DNA of 64,000 bases from Spirochaetota bacterium (GTDB lineage Bacteria > Spirochaetota > UBA12135 > COTS27), in NCBI GenBank assembly GCA_013426755.1, contig AP019861.1, positions 2,201,271-2,265,270 on the forward strand, read 5' to 3'. The notes beneath the pieces are model-generated. The model did no database searches and was not told the DNA's origin. It was given only the letters and a program-made list of their open reading frames with translations. Numbering within the stretch: the stretch's first letter is position 1; each line of letters begins with the position of its first letter. Below, in pieces: positions 47,409 to 55,148 of this stretch. Both the position numbers and the translations under genes were made by a program.

Positions 47409-49424
47409 ATGAGTGTTTTCTGCTCAGGAAATGAAGCGATCGCGCTCGCTCTTCACAAAGCACACACATCCCTCGTTGTAGGGTACCCAGGTACGCCCTC
47501 AACAGAGATCATTGAAACACTTAAAAAAAACAGTCATAAAAAACAGTTAGCCACAACTTCAGATCGAGCCACTTCTAAGCACGAACAAAAAAATTCATCT
47601 CCTCCCCCATGTAAAGCGCACTGGTGCATCAATGAAAAAGTCGCTTTTGAGATGGCACTCGGTGCTGCATTAAGCGGCGCACGCGCAGCTGTGACGATGA
47701 AACACGTCGGACTTAATGTCGCCGCAGACCCGCTCATGACCTCAGCTTACGCAGGCGTCAATGGTGGTTTCGTTATCATCACAGCAGATGACCCCAATAT
47801 GTACAGCTCACAAAATGAACAAGATAATAGAAATTATGCGCTCTTTGCCAAACTTCCCATGCTAGAACCCAGCGACGGCAATGAAGCCTATCTATTCACA
47901 CAACTTGCTTTCATTATTTCTGAGAAATTTAATACACCCGTCATTCTCAGAGTGACCATGCGCATTTGTCACAGTTACGAAACGATCGATACCACCCAAA
48001 CAGCCTCTTCTCTACTCCCCCCAACATTCCCATACCCACCCAAAGAAACAACCCCCTACTTCGATAAAACCACTACACGAACAATCATGCTGCCAGATAT
48101 CGCACGCAATCGCCATAGCATCATAGAAACAAGACTCCCCAAACTAGCCGAATTAAATTCACTCATGCCCATCAATCACTTCATCAAAGGACATGGAACA
48201 ACATTACTCATCACAGCAGGCATTGCCTATCATTACATCCTAGAAAGTTTTAAAAACACGCCTATTCTTAAACTAGGTATGACCTATCCCCTCCCCATAT
48301 CATTCATTAACCGCCAGTTAGCACCCTTCGAAGAGATTATCGTCGTCGAAGAACTTGATCCATTCCTAGAACGCGAACTACTAGTTAATGGCATTCCTTA
48401 TGCAAAGCTAAGAAAACGAAGTCGCTCTTTTTATCTAGGAGAACTCTCACCAGAACGCACTAGCGATCTCGTCCTCTATAACAAAGAACCTGCCAAGCGC
48501 CGTTATCAAAACCCAGCCGCCGCACCTAATCCACCACGCATGTGCTCAGGATGCCCGCACCTTACCATAGCTAACTTACTTCGCGATCTCGATCTTACCG
48601 TAAGCGGTGATATAGGTTGTTACACCCTAGCTGCCCTAGCGCCATTTGAAAGTCTTCATACCGTCATTGACATGGGCGCAAGTATTCCTATCATGTTAGG
48701 AATGCAGTTAGCCTCTTCTTCGCCAGTAGCAACCGCAAAGCAAACCACCGCAGCTGCTAAGATCGCAGTCATAGGAGACAGCACCTTTCTTCACTCAGGA
48801 ATAACAGGTCTCATCGAAGCAAGATACCTCTCGCCTAATGGAGTCATCTGCCTGTTAGACAACCGAACTACTGCTATGACAGGACAACAATCACATGCAG
48901 GCATAGGCGATCATCCCTTCAATCCAACCACCCACCCTATCGATTATAAAAAACTCGCCGAAGTAATAGGAATTAAAAATACACACAAATGCGATCCTTA
49001 CGATCTAAAAACCGCCCGAGCAGTTCTTAGTGATGCCCTAGCTGAGCCTGGCATCTCGTTTGTCATCTTCGAACGTGCGTGCGCCCTTATCAAATCATCG
49101 CCACCACCTACCAAAGAAAAAAATACTCCCCTCTTAGAGTCTTCTCCCCTTGCTCCCACTAAGAATCGCTTCGATCCCAAAGCACCGCCTCCTCCACGCC
49201 ATCTTATAACACCAGCAGAAGTACAAAATAATTGTGTCCGTTGTGGCGAATGTCTAAACGTCGGATGTCCTAGTATTACGTTCAGTGATACGCTAGGAAG
49301 ACCGACTATTGATAAGGCAAGCTGCATAGGATGTGGCATTTGCTTAGCCGTCTGTGAATATGACGCCCTTACGCAAAAACACCCCTCCAATCTACTTGAT
49401 CTCGTAAAACTAGAACACTCCTAA
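47409..49424 (+). CDS. iorA: indolepyruvate:ferredoxin oxidoreductase, alpha subunit
   Basis: Thiamine-diphosphate enzyme that oxidises aryl-pyruvates to aryl-acetyl-CoA with ferredoxin. The 671-residue product has FCSGNEAIALALHKA and YPGTPSTEI at the N-terminus. A CSGCPH motif lies near residue 379, and a ThDP region (AVIGDSTFLHSGITGL, LLDNRTTAMTGQQSHAG) follows. Two 4Fe-4S clusters close the protein (CVRCGECLNVGCPS and CIGCGICLAVCEYDA, about 612-650). Low-complexity insertions occur near 50-65 and 565-595. The beta subunit gene iorB is not adjacent in this window, so the partner must be elsewhere. Confidence 0.93.
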   Translation: MSVFCSGNEAIALALHKAHTSLVVGYPGTPSTEIIETLKKNSHKKQLATTSDRATSKHEQKNSSPPPCKAHWCINEKVAFEMALGAALSGARAAVTMKHVGLNVAADPLMTSAYAGVNGGFVIITADDPNMYSSQNEQDNRNYALFAKLPMLEPSDGNEAYLFTQLAFIISEKFNTPVILRVTMRICHSYETIDTTQTASSLLPPTFPYPPKETTPYFDKTTTRTIMLPDIARNRHSIIETRLPKLAELNSLMPINHFIKGHGTTLLITAGIAYHYILESFKNTPILKLGMTYPLPISFINRQLAPFEEIIVVEELDPFLERELLVNGIPYAKLRKRSRSFYLGELSPERTSDLVLYNKEPAKRRYQNPAAAPNPPRMCSGCPHLTIANLLRDLDLTVSGDIGCYTLAALAPFESLHTVIDMGASIPIMLGMQLASSSPVATAKQTTAAAKIAVIGDSTFLHSGITGLIEARYLSPNGVICLLDNRTTAMTGQQSHAGIGDHPFNPTTHPIDYKKLAEVIGIKNTHKCDPYDLKTARAVLSDALAEPGISFVIFERACALIKSSPPPTKEKNTPLLESSPLAPTKNRFDPKAPPPPRHLITPAEVQNNCVRCGECLNVGCPSITFSDTLGRPTIDKASCIGCGICLAVCEYDALTQKHPSNLLDLVKLEHS

Positions 49425-49533
49425 ACACTCCTATTAAGTCTCTATTTTCCTTACAATTGACCTAGGACATATGACCTAGGATCTATAGATACTAGCCGCT
49501 TACATTTAGCGAAGCTGTGAATTGAGCCCGTCA

Positions 49534-50868
49534 TCACGCCGTAGTTATTACTTCATCAGTCACTTGTACTAACTGACGATAGACCTTATCTGCCTGACCT
49601 GAGAATATTACGTCCGTAGCAAGGTTGATTCCATCCTCTACAGTACTAACTATTCCTGCTAATTTCATAAGCATAGCTGCATTTAATGCAACTACATTAC
49701 ATTTCGCACGTAGCGCAGGACTGGCTGTTTTAAGAGTACTTCCAACTCTCAGTAACTGCAGAGCAATATCTTTATTCTCTGCTAAGACCCCACCTAAGAG
49801 GAGTTTAGAATCCACGAAGTCCAATCCATAATCACGCGGGTCTAAAATATACTCATTCCAAGATGGCTTAGTAGAATTGCCCGTAATACCATCACGGCCA
49901 GCGCCGTTATCCGTAGCATCATAAGAACGGTACTCAATGACCCTAGTTTTTTCAGAAAGCGTAATCTCATCGAGACCATCTAAGCCATAGACAAGTAGTG
50001 CTCCTTTTAAAGGCGTATAAACAAGGGCCTGTGCTAATGGCGTCATTAAGGATTCTGAGGCAACACCTATTAATTGATGTGTGACTGGCATAGGATTGAG
50101 AAGCGGGCCTAAGACATTAAAAACAGTACGAATGTTAAGTATTTTTCGAACAGGAGCGATATATTTCATTGACGGATGAAATTGGCGAGCGAACAGAAAG
50201 ACTAGACCTGTTTTTTCAAGCACTGTTTGTGCCTGCTTAGCGGATAGATTTATATTAACTCCGAGTGCCTCGAAGAGATCAGCACTTCCACATTGAGAAG
50301 TTACCGAACGATTGCCATGCTTGGCGACACACACACCTGCGCCTGCTAACACTAGCGCTGTGAGCGTTGAAACGTTAAACGTTCCCTTCCCGTCACCTCC
50401 CGTCCCACACGTATCTACAAGTACAGGTGCCGTACCCTTACTGAACTGCAATTTTTCATGAGCAGGTTGCAGAGTTTTACGGGCACCGTTTAACACAGCT
50501 AGGTCAATGGGAACTGCCAACATGCGTTCACGCATCACCTTGATAAAACCACCTAGCTCTAAGCTAGTCTCACCCTTTGTCGCTAGAGCAGATAACAACC
50601 CTCCTGCGAGCACAGGATCAACTGTTCCAGCACTGAGTGCCATTGCCACCTCGTAGGTTTCCTCAAAGGCTAAATCCTGACCGCTTGTTATTTTTTTAAG
50701 GGCTTCTACCAGTGAAAATGAAGTGGATTTCATTGCATACGAGTTTATAATAATTGCCGATAAATGACTGAATTGACTGAATTGACTGAATTGACTGAAT
50801 TGACTGAATTGACTGAATTGACTGAATTGACTGAATTGAGATTTAAAACTGAGAGATGATAAGATCAC
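49534..50868 (-). CDS. trpD: anthranilate phosphoribosyltransferase with repeat-coded N-terminus
   Basis: Joins anthranilate and PRPP, the second tryptophan step. The core has VDTCGTGGDGKGTFNVSTL (PRPP loop), VAKHGNRSVTSQCGSADLFE, FHPSMKYIAPVRK, RTVFNVLGPLLNP and VYGLDGLDEI. The open frame begins at a GTG (50868) that overlaps the TGA of trpG, the classic coupled arrangement. From there 45 residues, mostly FSQ repeats, precede an internal ATG at 50733 (MKSTSFSLVEALKKI), which is where family members normally start. No good ribosome binding site precedes the internal ATG, so translation through the repeat is plausible. Confidence 0.93.
   Translation of the reverse strand: MILSSLSFKSQFSQFSQFSQFSQFSQFSQFSQFSHLSAIIINSYAMKSTSFSLVEALKKITSGQDLAFEETYEVAMALSAGTVDPVLAGGLLSALATKGETSLELGGFIKVMRERMLAVPIDLAVLNGARKTLQPAHEKLQFSKGTAPVLVDTCGTGGDGKGTFNVSTLTALVLAGAGVCVAKHGNRSVTSQCGSADLFEALGVNINLSAKQAQTVLEKTGLVFLFARQFHPSMKYIAPVRKILNIRTVFNVLGPLLNPMPVTHQLIGVASESLMTPLAQALVYTPLKGALLVYGLDGLDEITLSEKTRVIEYRSYDATDNGAGRDGITGNSTKPSWNEYILDPRDYGLDFVDSKLLLGGVLAENKDIALQLLRVGSTLKTASPALRAKCNVVALNAAMLMKLAGIVSTVEDGINLATDVIFSGQADKVYRQLVQVTDEVITTA
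50765..50836 (-). repeat. eight 9-bp tandem repeats at the trpG-trpD junction
   Basis: Eight identical copies of TGACTGAAT on the plus strand, read on the minus strand as the tripeptide FSQ. Identical copies point to recent or ongoing slippage. Confidence 0.97.
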
Positions 50869-51572
50869 AAAAGCCGTAAAAAGTTTTTTAAGATCTCATA
50901 ACCATATTCACTTGCAATTGATTCTGGATGAAATTGAACGCCAGCTAGCTTAGGGTAGACTTTGTGGTGAATTGCCATAATCTCAGCTTCCGCTGTCCAC
51001 GCGGTAACTTCAAAACCTGCTACAGTTTCATTAGGGGTGAAGTATTCACTTCTCTTCGGCTCTCGTCCTGAGAGATGCTTAGCGGCTAATTTAGCGTCTA
51101 GTTTAGAATTCAAATCTGTACCTGGTGATGACTTTGCCTGCAAGTGCCCACCAGAGCGATCTGAATAGTTGCTTGCTAAAACTAGTGAATGGTAGCGTGT
51201 TGCTAGAAATGGACTTTTGATACCTTCAAACAAGCCTGTTCCCACGTGATAGATGTTAGATAATTTCCCATGAAGAATGTGCTCACTACGGACAATTTCC
51301 CCTCCTAAAACAGCTCCCATGCACTGCATCCCCAAACACACACCTAAAATAGGAAGCTGATCTTTATAGGCTGCTATAAGGTCTTGTGAAATACCTGCAT
51401 TTTCAGGACGACCAGGCCCTGGTGAAATAACAATACACGATGGGTTTAGTTTTTTCACGTCAGCTACTGTGATTTGATTATTTCTAAATACTTTCACAAC
51501 CTTACCCAATTCTTCTAGATAATGCACCAGATTATAGGTAAACGAATCAAAATTATCGATCATAAGTACCAT
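50865..51572 (-). CDS. trpG: anthranilate synthase glutamine amidotransferase subunit
   Basis: Class I glutamine amidotransferase that supplies ammonia to TrpE (it could also serve PabB). The N-terminus is MIDNFDSFTYNLVHYLEELG. The oxyanion and nucleophile region is ISPGPGRPENAGIS, LPILGVCLGMQCMGAVLGG (Cys near residue 79). The His/Glu pair is AGVQFHPESIASEYG. An insertion of about 40 residues (about 130-172, Lys/Ser/Leu-rich) sits between YHSLVLAS and VTAWTAEAEIMAIHH. The stop codon overlaps the GTG of trpD. Confidence 0.94.
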   Translation of the reverse strand: MVLMIDNFDSFTYNLVHYLEELGKVVKVFRNNQITVADVKKLNPSCIVISPGPGRPENAGISQDLIAAYKDQLPILGVCLGMQCMGAVLGGEIVRSEHILHGKLSNIYHVGTGLFEGIKSPFLATRYHSLVLASNYSDRSGGHLQAKSSPGTDLNSKLDAKLAAKHLSGREPKRSEYFTPNETVAGFEVTAWTAEAEIMAIHHKVYPKLAGVQFHPESIASEYGYEILKNFLRLL

Positions 51573-51757
51573 TGTATTTGCTTAGCTAGAACGCTGTTAA
51601 CAAAAAATCCGTCGTGTAAAGACTGTTTTAAGCAGTAGCTCTTACCTAATCTCCCAAAAATCCGTTAAAATCATCAAATCACCCTTCAAATCAGTCGTCA
51701 TATCATAGCATGTATTACGTAATATCACTTTATAGAACACATAGAGCTGAGCTACTG

Positions 51758-53581
51758 CTATTTCATAGCAGCAAGCATTCTAGCGCGCGTAAGCGTATAA
51801 GCTTTCATGAGTGCGGCAACTTTCTGTTTACATTCATGGTGTTCTTTAAGCGGAATAGAATCGAGAACAATACCTGAGCCCACCTGGACATGAAGTGCCT
51901 CTTTAAAAACAACAAAACTTCTAATACAAATGCACGAATCGAGATTGCCATTGAAACCTAGGTTGAGGAGCATTCCACTGTAGGGTCCGCGTTTATCGTG
52001 TTCTAACGAAGCAATAAGTTCCATAGCACGTACTTTAGGAGCGCCACTGAGTGTTCCTGCTGGAAAAGTGGCTGCAATAATATCTAACACATCACATTCA
52101 GAACGTTTTTTTGCCGTCACCGTAGAAACAATGTGCTGAATTTGTGAATATTTCTCAACGGTCATATAATTTTTAACGCGAACAGACCCTGCTTTAGCAA
52201 CACGTGCTAGATCATTGCGACCTAAATCGACAAGCATAAGGTGTTCTGCACATTCTTTTGGATCGTTAAGTAATTTTTGTGCTAAAATTTCATCTTCCGT
52301 AGGATCACGTCCGCGCCGAATACTTCCTGCAATAGGACGTACTAAGAGATCATCCCCATAGAGCCGTACCATCACCTCAGGCGAAGAACCTGCTATCTCA
52401 AAATCACCAAAATTAAGATAATATAAGAACGGTGAGGGATTAAGTGCCTTCAAACTCCGATATAATTCAAATCCTTCTGTACGCACAGCAAGTGAATATC
52501 GTTTAGACAAAACAGCTTGAATCATTTCACCATTACGAATGTAATCTATCAATTTTAGAACATTCGCTTCATATTGCTTATCATCCATGTTCGCTGTAAA
52601 ACTGTCTGTGGTCTTATGAAAATAGGCTGTTGTCGGAGTACTTTTATAGTCCAGGTTACTTGGGGTACTGTTGTCCTTACGGCTTACATGGGATTTTAGT
52701 TCTGTAGCTGGATCTGGGTTTACCGGTGAGATAGGCGGCGTAAAATCGTAAAGCGATATATGCGGAGTTTTTTTTATGCTGTGAAGCGCATTAATAAGCA
52801 AGGTACGGGCTTCTTCGTAAAGTTCAGGGAGACAATGTTTCGGAATTTTTTCAAAATTCGCTTGAATGTCTGCATTGTTATTACTATTGGTTTTGGTGCT
52901 GCGATCGGTCATTGAATTAACGCTAACCTTAGTGCCAGCATGGACACTGGAGGTAGCTTGGAACTGATGTGCCTGGTGCCCCTCAGAAGCAATCCATTTA
53001 CAATCCGTCCTACGCCTCCTAATAAGAACCGTTGTCGCAATAACAAGTTCGCGTAAAACCGTATCATAAACAGCAACCAATCTCGGAAAAACAAGAATCC
53101 CATCGGGAACTCCTAAGACGTCACTACCAATAGGAATAGCCTCAAAATAGCTTACCGTCTCATATCCCAAATACCCCAGTAGTCCGCCTAAGAACGGGCT
53201 AGCCTGATGTGTTCCTTTCTTATTATCTGGGTGCATTGTCTTTAAAGAAAGAAAGTAATCTCGTATCACGTGTAAAGGATTATTGTAAGCTGTGATCACT
53301 TCTTCATGAAACGTTGCGTTCTTAGCAAATTTCTCTTCTAGCAGCGTGATTTTCTGGCCTCTAAACGTTAGCCGTGCCCGTTCCCCTGCTCCGATAATAG
53401 AGTAGCGTCCGACACTCTCACCTTTATCAACAGATTCTAGTAAATAAGATGCTTGAAGTTTCTTAAATAACGACGTGGGCGTATCGTAATCACTTAAAGT
53501 ATTGATCTGCAAGGTTAGCGCATCGTAGAGCGCTGCTTGTTTTAAAAATTGCTGTAAACTAAGGATTTGGTCTTCAAACAT
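51758..53581 (-). CDS. trpE: anthranilate synthase component I
   Basis: Makes anthranilate from chorismate with TrpG. The tryptophan feedback site is recognisable (SYLLESVDKGESVGRYSIIG). Catalytic blocks are IRNGEMIQAVLSKRYSL, PSPFLYYLNFGDFEIAGSSP, RPIAGSIRRGRDPTEDE, HLMLVDLGRNDLARV, TFPAGTLSGAPKVRAMELI and VQVGSGIVLDS. The length of 607 exceeds the usual 490-520 because the region between the two halves (about residues 195-330) is a long polar Ser/Thr/Asn-rich stretch. It lies 18 bp after zapA and 185 bp before trpG. Confidence 0.95.
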   Translation of the reverse strand: MFEDQILSLQQFLKQAALYDALTLQINTLSDYDTPTSLFKKLQASYLLESVDKGESVGRYSIIGAGERARLTFRGQKITLLEEKFAKNATFHEEVITAYNNPLHVIRDYFLSLKTMHPDNKKGTHQASPFLGGLLGYLGYETVSYFEAIPIGSDVLGVPDGILVFPRLVAVYDTVLRELVIATTVLIRRRRTDCKWIASEGHQAHQFQATSSVHAGTKVSVNSMTDRSTKTNSNNNADIQANFEKIPKHCLPELYEEARTLLINALHSIKKTPHISLYDFTPPISPVNPDPATELKSHVSRKDNSTPSNLDYKSTPTTAYFHKTTDSFTANMDDKQYEANVLKLIDYIRNGEMIQAVLSKRYSLAVRTEGFELYRSLKALNPSPFLYYLNFGDFEIAGSSPEVMVRLYGDDLLVRPIAGSIRRGRDPTEDEILAQKLLNDPKECAEHLMLVDLGRNDLARVAKAGSVRVKNYMTVEKYSQIQHIVSTVTAKKRSECDVLDIIAATFPAGTLSGAPKVRAMELIASLEHDKRGPYSGMLLNLGFNGNLDSCICIRSFVVFKEALHVQVGSGIVLDSIPLKEHHECKQKVAALMKAYTLTRARMLAAMK

Positions 53582-53599
53582 TTGAGCACCGATACTATT

Positions 53600-54016
53600 T
53601 CAAGTTTTATTCTTAAGAACGCGTTCAAGCTTTTCTTTAAGTACGTTTGTCTGCTCAGATAATGTTTTATAAAGGACTGAGTCTTTATCACTAGCAGTCA
53701 TTTCCACCTGGCTAGCAGCATTGGTATGTGGTTGTGGTTCTGATGAAGATTGGGTTAGGTGCTCTCGTTTTGTAGCCTCTGGTTTTGGTTTCAAAATAAT
53801 ATCCGCTAGATTAAGTAGTGTCAACATCAAAATAGTCTGCTGTGGAATATGTGGAAAGAATTTTTTAAATTCAATTACTTTTCCATCGACAAACCTAGCC
53901 AATTTTTCAAGATAGGCGGCTTCCTGGTTAGGACCGAGTTTGAGTTTATAAACTTCTCCACCTATTTTAACTTCTATAAAATTAGGCTCTGCGGCTGCTT
54001 GAAACTCTTGTTCCAT
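53600..54016 (-). CDS. zapA: cell division protein ZapA
   Basis: ZapA stabilises FtsZ rings by cross-linking filaments. The 138-residue product opens with the ZapA globular domain (IEVKIGGEVYKLKLG, EAAYLEKLARFVDGKVIEF) followed by the helix IPQQTILMLTLLNLADIIL. The helix is interrupted by a polar insertion (about 87-115, Gln/Ser/Thr-rich) before a final coiled-coil segment (LSEQTNVLKEKLERVL). It follows a coiled-coil gene and precedes trpE on the same strand. In several bacteria zapA lies next to pheST, as here. Confidence 0.82.
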   Translation of the reverse strand: MEQEFQAAAEPNFIEVKIGGEVYKLKLGPNQEAAYLEKLARFVDGKVIEFKKFFPHIPQQTILMLTLLNLADIILKPKPEATKREHLTQSSSEPQPHTNAASQVEMTASDKDSVLYKTLSEQTNVLKEKLERVLKNKT

Positions 54017-54119
54017 ATGACATTAAGGCTCTCTTATGATTAAATATTTCAAATCGTTAACACAAAACCGATCAACTGATCAAAATAAGTTATAATACAG
54101 CATTGTAACCGATTCTATT

Positions 54120-55118
54120 TTATTTTCCTGCTTCATCTTTATCTATGCTTTTAAAGAATTCGTCATTGTCGAGTGCGTACTGATCGTTATCCTCAGTAGA
54201 AACCTTCTGGTCTTCATCGAAATCAAGCCATGAGCCAACATCTGTCTGTGCTGATTGCGTTACTTTGTCTATACGCTCTTTTGAAAAAAATGGACTGGTG
54301 GGCTGGTTTTTAGATGCAGGTTGCATCGAAGTAGGTGGTGGCACGTCCTTTGAAGTAGCTTCCTTCGCTTCTGATTTTTCACTAGCCACTGTAAGGGCAG
54401 GGTTGCTTTCATTGTGAAGATCATCGCTATTATGCTGCTCGTCGCTTACAAAATCAGCCGTCATTGGTTTTTCTACGGCTTCAAGCTGCTTTGAATTAGA
54501 TTGGGGAGTGCTACTATGATGGGTATCACTGCTGTTAGTGTTATGATACTGTGTTTTAGAGATTGGGGTTGGAGGTGGTGGTGTTGGTGGTGTTATGATT
54601 GGTGGTGGCTCTTTGGGGGCTTCTAGATTGTTCGGTTCATCAGGGCTCTTTGTTAACGATTCACTGCTTTTTATTGGGTTTGCTAAAGATAAGCTAGTTG
54701 TTACGTCGTGCTCATCTTTGTCATGACGTGATGGCAATGATGAAGTGCTCGGATTATCAGATCTAATAGATGGAGTAGCTGGGTCTGTAAGATCGCTGCT
54801 TTCTTTATGATTATTGAACCGATCTAACAAACGACGAATTTCTGTTAACGTCTTCGTATCCTCGCCACGCTGCTGCATTAAAACATCGATGCGCGCATGA
54901 AGTTTTTTGTTTTCATTCTGCAATGCAAGTATTTCTTCAGCTAAATCGGTTGCGTGTGAAGGCGCTGCCTCGTTATGAAGGGCAAGGTGTGATTGCAGTC
55001 GTTCATATTGTGCTATAAGCGTCTCTACTAAATTAACTACGTGCGTGAAATTATCCTGCAATCTGCTTTCATCGGACAATAAATCCGTAGTGGATGGGGT
55101 AAGTCTAGCTTCATTCAC
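54120..55118 (-). CDS. coiled-coil protein with long Pro/Ser/Thr-rich disordered tail
   Basis: A 332-residue protein between pheT and zapA. Residues 15-105 are a predicted coiled coil (HVVNLVETLIAQYERLQSHL, AEEILALQNENKKLHARIDV). The rest is disordered and acidic, rich in Ser, Pro, Thr and Asp, including a run of prolines near residue 175-190 (PPPIITPPTPPPPTPI). There is no membrane segment. The gene seems to start at a GTG. Position beside zapA suggests a division-related partner of ZapB-like kind, but that is inference and no family match is claimed. Confidence 0.6.
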   Translation of the reverse strand: MNEARLTPSTTDLLSDESRLQDNFTHVVNLVETLIAQYERLQSHLALHNEAAPSHATDLAEEILALQNENKKLHARIDVLMQQRGEDTKTLTEIRRLLDRFNNHKESSDLTDPATPSIRSDNPSTSSLPSRHDKDEHDVTTSLSLANPIKSSESLTKSPDEPNNLEAPKEPPPIITPPTPPPPTPISKTQYHNTNSSDTHHSSTPQSNSKQLEAVEKPMTADFVSDEQHNSDDLHNESNPALTVASEKSEAKEATSKDVPPPTSMQPASKNQPTSPFFSKERIDKVTQSAQTDVGSWLDFDEDQKVSTEDNDQYALDNDEFFKSIDKDEAGK

Positions 55119-55148
55119 TGCTCACTGCCTCTTTTCAAATAGATTATA

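Noticed and set aside
48998..49390. 130-codon open frame antisense to the end of iorA
   Set aside because: It is opposite the iron-sulfur domain of iorA and has no ribosome binding site or domain of its own.
50733..50868. Possible frameshift or assembly error at the start of trpD
   Set aside because: The frame is open through all eight repeats and the trpG stop overlaps the GTG in the usual coupled way, so the sequence is self-consistent.
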